A stretch of DNA of 64,000 nucleotides from Sporodiniella umbellata (Eukaryota; Mucoromycota; Mucoromycetes; Mucorales; Rhizopodaceae). Position 1 is the first letter of the stretch; every line of letters begins with the position of its first letter. Where the stretch lies: assembly GCA_025677835.1 (NCBI GenBank), contig JAIXMR010000087.1:56407-120406 (forward strand), read 5' to 3'. Below the pieces are notes generated by a model, which worked only from the letters and a program-made list of their open reading frames with translations, was not told the origin of the DNA and searched no databases. Shown here piece after piece: positions 58,656 through 64,000 of this stretch. The position numbers and the translations under genes are program-made.

Positions 58656-59492
58656 GTATTTGTTCAGCCTGTTAGTCTTGTATTTTATGCTCTGAATCAA
58701 GACTATACACCAAGCATGGATTTATAAGCTACTCACATTTATAAAATAATCGCTCAATACACTTTAGAGAACGCCTTGACCTTAAAAAAAAAACGAAAGT
58801 TGGCGCTACTAGCAATCCAAACAAATTTGAGAGTAATCTTGCGCTAACACCAATTGAAAAATCTCATGAACACAAAAAGAAAAAAAAAAAGAAGCCGTCT
58901 TGTTTTTCAAGCCTTATTCAAGACGTCTCATTTACTTTCATGGTGCTCTCTTTTTTGAAGACATGTTCACAATGTAGGCAAGATCCAAGGCAATCGCTGG
59001 CGGAGCTTAGATCGTTGAAAGACTTGTTTCCGATTTGGCTTTTGCCTCTTACAGAAGAAAAAGCTTTGGCCACTTGTAAAATGATAGGCTACGTTAGATA
59101 TTAAGGAAAGCTTACGAGAGTAGTAGTTTTTTTTCTTACAAAAAAAAAAAAAAAAACTTTACTATGAAAGTCTTCATTAAAAGAAACCTTTGGGCTACTT
59201 GGCCCAAAAAAAGACTAAAAAAAAAAAAAAGACGGCAATAGGTGCTTTCCTTATCATATGTAACACAGATGATAGCCTTCTGCTTTACAAAACCTGCTTT
59301 CAAGCGCGTCATGAAAGAGATCAAACCGGCAATACGCATCTCTATGGGTAGCTATAAGCTTGCTTTATGACTTTTGCTAAAAGATAAAGAAGGAAGGGGA
59401 AGCAAGGAACGCGTAAAGGCTGTTGTTAGTTTTTTTTTTCCTTTGTTTACTTACGGAAATTAAAAAACGAAAAGCGCAAAAAGCTAATTTAC
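58001..59492 (-). repeat. LIR-C right arm
   Basis: Inverted partner of 54,138-55,625. It matches the B-type variants (CGCGCC, CAAGATT) rather than those of its own left arm. Confidence 0.95.
58385..58516 (+). CDS. Cys-repeat ORF (copy 6 of 6)
   Basis: Same 43 codons; TATAAAAAGG upstream at about 58,330. Confidence 0.35.
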   Translation: MQTCKNIKRQTCENPKKETCENNLKKETCENDLKKENLRKPPH

Positions 59493-59877
59493 TGTATTTC
59501 CGCCGTCAATTGGTCACTTTTCTGAACTTCACTTGGTCACTTACAGTATTTTTACTTGGTTTTCGGACGTACACTTTTTCCGGTATAATTTGTTGCTCGC
59601 TGGAAAAAAGAATACGTCGTTATGAGTTATGTACAGAAGCCAGTAAAAAAAAAAACCCTAATGCTTAGAAGCAATACTTCATATTGTTTAAAGTGATTAG
59701 TTTTTGAATGATGGCTTCTGACTTTATTTATTAAAACTCTATTTTTTTGTAGTATTTACTAATTTGACCTTTTGAATGATCAGCAAAAGCATACAATTCG
59801 CTTGGAGTATCCTTACAAGCAGCACGGATTCGAGACGTCATTGACTCACCTACCGTGAAGAACACCCTTTTCATCTT
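59493..59877 (-). pseudogene. truncated transposase 3' tail (S3 start)
   Basis: As at 29,567-29,952, with stop at 59,731. Confidence 0.75.
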
Positions 59878-60291
59878 TACAAATAATATACGAACAAAAC
59901 TAGGTTTCTTTTATTCACTTCATATAAAGCCCCATCTTCAGACAGATCAACTAAAGGGGTTTCTATCCAAAGGGACTTCTGTTTGCTATGAATCTCCAAC
60001 ACAAACAACTTTCATCTACAATTGAATCCTATTAGAACTTCAGATGATGAACAGCAACACGATTGTGCTTTTTCAACTCATACTTCAGTAAAGGTGGCAT
60101 ATTTGTATATTGGTACAGATATCAAAGTGCTTTGGCTTGTAATACATGGTGTCCCTCTGAAAAGTAAAAAGCATAGTAGCGTGAGCAAACTTTGAAGAAC
60201 GCACTTGAAGATAATCAATAAATAGTCAAGTCCTATAATGTTATAGATAGAAAAGTTTTGGTAAGTTACTTTTCGTTTGATTATTACAGCG
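59878..60291. other. spacer S3 segment without recognised gene
   Basis: Same sequence as 29,953-30,365, including the 72-codon minus-strand ORF. Confidence 0.4.
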
Positions 60292-61008
60292 TACATACAA
60301 ATTGATTGTTTTTATGTACATTTATCAAATCACCTCAGTAATGTTCTATTCATGGGACATACGGTCTTTGGGTTGAAGGTGGCTGCAAAACCGTAATAAG
60401 GAACCAAGTTTAAACTTTTGTTGCCTATTGTTTACAGAGAGTACAAGCTATGAGCTGTCTGGAAACCTGTTTCCAAGATTTCCGACTGTTGAAAGTTTTC
60501 CATCATAGGGACAGTATCATCAGCTTTCGGTAAAGTCGTTTAAATAAAAAACAAAACCTACTAGTCCGAAGCATTCCAGACACATGAGAGAACCTGTTTC
60601 CAAGATTTCCAACTGTTGAAAGTTTTCCATCATAGGGACAGTATCATCAGCTTTCGGTAAAGTCGTTTAAATAAAAAACAAAACCTACTAGTCCGAAGCA
60701 TTCCAGACACATGAGAGAACCTGTTTCCAAGATTTCCAACTGTTGAAAGTTTTCCATCATAGGGACAGTATCATCAGCTTTCGGTAAAGTCGTTTAAATA
60801 AAAAACAAAACCTACTAGTCCGAAGCATCTCTCATGCTGCTCAAGCAAAAAAAAATGCTACCTTTTTGACTATATATATAAAGTGATTACCTGACCATAA
60901 AAAAAAAAGACTGGTATATTAGAATATAATGTACAAGTAGTATTCACGTTTCGTAGTCTGATGTGTTGGACGGACAGTGTACTCAAGAGAAGAAAAAATT
61001 AATAGCCA
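60292..61008. repeat. 502-bp tandem repeat, single expanded unit (S3)
   Basis: Only one higher-order unit is present, but it carries three 126-bp subrepeats instead of two. It ends with the variant tail containing the ~85 extra bases (GACTATATATATAAAG...). Confidence 0.9.
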
Positions 61009-64000
61009 AACATGATAATGACGCTTTCGAAATAAAAAAAAAATGACTCAGACTCAGTTAATGACGTAACGCGTTAATTTACCAATGTTGACGAAACGAA
61101 GGCTGAAAACGTGATACGTTTCTCCGTAGTTGAAAAAATGGAATTATTGATGATTGCAGTTGATGATTTTTGACTAGATGGCTTGAAATAAAATTTTTCA
61201 AATGTATCTGAATTCAAGCTCCAGTTGGCGTGTTTCTTGACAGCTTGAATGTTATTTCCTAACTCGGCGGCTTTTGTATACGAAGCTGCTCGTATTGAAT
61301 GTGCTTGTCAGCTTGTTTCATTGCCTCCTTGATCCAGTTGGCCACAGTAGTAGGTTTTACAGATGTACTAGGTTTTTCTGTTTGATCTAGATAGGTGAGG
61401 AATAAGAGTAACGATACGGCCTGTATCAAAACCTTTCTTATATAGTTATATGTTTATTATAAAAAAGCGGTATTGATATATAATAGAAAAAAAAAATAAG
61501 GTGTAAGTTGCTAAAGAACTTACAACGTGCTTTTTTTAATGAATGTTTTTGAAAGAAAAAAAAATTCTCGGATCGCACCTTCACTACCGAAGGAATAGAT
61601 GAAATGAGACGATTCGAAACAAATATAATAAAGCACATATATAATCTATAATCTTTATGTAATTTATCAATCAGTATATAATTAAGATTTCATTCATAAT
61701 TAACTGATATCACATATCAATGTTATATATATGAAAACTATGTAGAAAAGAAAAATATCAATATGATATAGATACACATTTATAGCTGTTATGTGACGAC
61801 ACTCTAAGGTGTGATTTGTTGGTAAGTGTTGTCTTAGTACTGCTGTCTTGGTAATAAATTTCATTAGTGTATGTATTGAACAGATTTCTTGGTCGGTATA
61901 TTCCCCTAGTGTAGTTGATTTGACTTGTGTTTCTTTTGGTTCTCTTGAATGTAAAGTGATACTGTATTGCGAACCTTCAGACTTTATTTGTACATCTTGA
62001 TATTGCAGTCTACCAATATCAGATCGTGGGCGCCACATAGTTGCCATGCATAATAACAATATCGTCTTTGTTTGTAATTGTTGAAGTGAAAGTTGATCAG
62101 ACGGTGACAGCTTAGTCTGAATGTATTGAAGTAGAATCGTTACATCCCAAGTAAATAATTGGTGGTGTGACGGAATCTTGACTTCTGATTTTCTTTTTGC
62201 TGTGAAGAAATCTTTAATCACAGTGTTTTCTGCAGTTGGTAGTTTGTCTTCATGTATAACTGAAAATACTGACATAATTGCTGATCGTAAGCCGTTGAGG
62301 TGTGTGTTGCTATATTGATGGTTTGCTCGCAGGAATCTTAGCACATTGACTGTATTGTATTCTTCCAGATTAATGTTGTTTTTATTGCACCAGTTAACCC
62401 AGTGTATCCATCCTCTATCATAAGCTCGGCTTGTTGATATTCGTATCTCCTGTCTAGAAATAAGATTGTTTTTTTCATCTAAACCAGCTTTTTTTCCTGT
62501 AGTCGTTGATAATCTCCAAGCGGCTAGGTACCACCTTCGATTGCTTTTCCATACTATTGGTTTGTCGCGGTGTTTCATTTGCAAAATCATTGGGAACCAG
62601 TACTGACTCGGCCACATTGGAGTTACTATGACTGCATCCGATAGTCGTTGTTGTTTTATCTTTTTTAATACTTTTGGTATCAATTTCCAAGGTGGATAGA
62701 GGTATAAACCTCGCCTCCTCCAGTCTTGTTGGAATGCATCTATTGCCGCTGCTGTCGGGTCCTGATGTAGTGTCCAATACTGTGGGAGTTGATGATTGTG
62801 CCTCGCTGCAAAGGCGTCGATGGACATCTTTCCCCATTTCTTTTCGATCATTGTAAACATTTTTGATGGAATTTTGGACTCGTGGAACGGAATTTTCTTT
62901 CTGCTGAGTGCATCCGCTTCTGTGTTGTGGATACCTGGTATATGTTGATATAATGTTTGTATATTGTATTTGTTGCATAGGTTTTGGATCTTTATCGCTA
63001 GGTCTTGAAGTAATACCGACGATGTTCCTCCCGACTTGGTTTGTATTTCAAAGCCGTTAGGTTGTCTGAAAATATCTGTATTGTAGTATCTCTGTATTTT
63101 ACTGCATGACGTTGTAGGGCAAACAAAATGGTCTTCAATTCGCGTACGTTTATTGATCGATTTTTTTCTTCTTGGTTCCAAAATCTATATTCTTTCACGT
63201 GGTTTGAGCTGACACCCCACCCGGTATTCGATGCGTCCACGTATATCTGTAAGGCTGGATTGTTTGGACTTGGTGTGTGAATTGGTAAACCATTCTTTTT
63301 CTCGAGGAACGTCTCCCACCAATCTAGTTCTTGGTGGCCGGTAAAGGACAACTTGCATTTGGTTTCCCAATTTTGTTGGTCCAATTGTAGAGTTCTGGCC
63401 AGGTCTCGTTGCAGATATCTGATGTGAAGCAGCGCTTCTCCAATGGCTGTAATCATTGACGTAATCTTCCCTATAGCCCCGCTATCCATTGACATGAAAT
63501 GGCGGTCATCTTCTTTGTCTGTCTGATTCTCTTTAGAGTGTTGTTGATTTTCAATTGAGGTACTGAAATCTTCATCTTTTTGGTGTTGAAGGTAAAGCCC
63601 AGAAATTCTTGAATCTTTTGTTTCCAGGTGTTTGAGACTGCCGAAAGTTTGAGTGCTTTAATTGCGTAGTCTCTTGCTTCATCGTCTTGTTGTTTACTTT
63701 GTGCCCAAGAGAAAATAGCGAGTTGTCGTGCACTCTCCCATGCTTCTTCCAATATCGTGCGAGCTTCATCTCTGAAAACTTCTCCCTCTTTAATAATGTT
63801 GAGTTGCTCAAATATTTCTGTTGCTCCTCTTCAATGGTTCGGATGGCTTCTGATCCTTTATAAATGGATGAGACAACCTGTATTGTTTCCACCGTGTAAT
63901 TTTTAAGCTTTGGTAAGAGCGATTTATTAATCTCCTTGCTTTTGTCCAGTCGTCTGATGCGTATTTGGTGAGTTCTCGTTTATATTTTCGAAATTTTTTC
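61009..64000 (-). mobile_element. DIRS-like element, S3 copy, cut by window end
   Basis: This is the most divergent copy, with scattered substitutions relative to S1/S2. One frame (63,181-61,700) runs through RNase H and into the recombinase because TGG replaces the amber TAG near 62,550 and the 62,450-62,500 region is in register, although the GKKAGLDEKNN join differs from S2. It lacks one G/C pair near 63,474 and others in short runs (near 63,642, 63,831 and 63,937). The recombinase still has the ~350-base interruption and the H-x-x-R frameshift. The Gag start lies beyond the window. Confidence 0.78.

Noticed and set aside
24211..64000. Pure computational duplication of one sequence
   Set aside because: Copies differ by substitutions, a 3-base deletion in core C, repeat-number changes and a TAG/TGG difference, so at least three distinct copies exist. 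Their order and orientation could still be misassembled.
24211..64000. Telomere or rDNA array
   Set aside because: No TTAGGG-like telomeric repeats and no rRNA sequence were seen; a subtelomeric location remains possible but unsupported.

Overview
The window is nuclear DNA from a filamentous fungus, most likely an early-diverging one (Mucoromycota, Mucorales-like). The evidence is AT-rich intergenic DNA with long poly-A/poly-T tracts, genes with several short GT-AG introns (42-100 nt), fungal versions of Shr3, Avt, Are2 and Ipi1, and DIRS-like and Tc1/IS630-type transposons of the kind common in that group. No rRNA, tRNA, CRISPR array, telomeric repeat, or bacterial or organellar signature was recognised. 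The assignment is an inference; no species is claimed.

Region 1 (1-24,210) is ordinary gene-bearing chromosome. In order: an F-box-like protein (+), a decayed Tc1/IS630 transposase (-), a CNH-domain protein (+), a LACTB2-type metallo-beta-lactamase endoribonuclease (-), the ER permease chaperone Shr3 (+), an Avt3/Avt4-type vacuolar amino-acid transporter (-), an unrecognised decayed gene (-), a SET-domain lysine methyltransferase (-), a 69-residue two-exon gene (-), an Are1/Are2-type sterol O-acyltransferase (MBOAT, -), a DUF7721-like protein (+), a BRCT/microcephalin-like protein (-) and Ipi1, a ribosome-biogenesis factor (+). Exon structures were rebuilt by hand from reading frames, splice sites and family motifs. 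Shr3 and the Avt transporter are convergent neighbours, and both concern amino-acid transport, but fungal neighbours need not be co-regulated.

Region 2 (24,211-64,000) is a very unusual array of nested palindromes. A module called LIR here (arms of about 1.49 kb in inverted orientation around a 2.38 kb non-palindromic core) occurs three times: A 24,211-29,566, B 38,932-44,288 and C 54,138-59,492. Between the modules lies a 9.4-9.8 kb spacer S whose orientation alternates: S1 29,567-38,931, S2 44,289-54,137 reversed, S3 59,493 to the window end. The 35 kb from 24,211 to 59,492 is therefore nearly one palindrome centred on B at about 41,610. Each complete spacer carries a transposase tail, a 502-bp higher-order tandem repeat (3, 4 and about 1 copies), a degenerate DIRS-like retroelement lacking the reverse-transcriptase core, a two-exon gene with a PD-(D/E)XK-nuclease-like motif, and a broken Tc1/IS630 transposase. 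Each LIR arm carries a 43-codon ORF of nine-residue Cys repeats preceded by a TATA-like box.

The array starts abruptly at 24,211 against host DNA and runs off the right edge. The copies differ by substitutions, repeat number and many one-base homopolymer indels. That argues against simple computational duplication but leaves consensus error in long homopolymers possible. The array could be a foldback or composite mobile element, a subtelomeric or centromere-like repeat, or partly an assembly product; the sequence alone does not decide.
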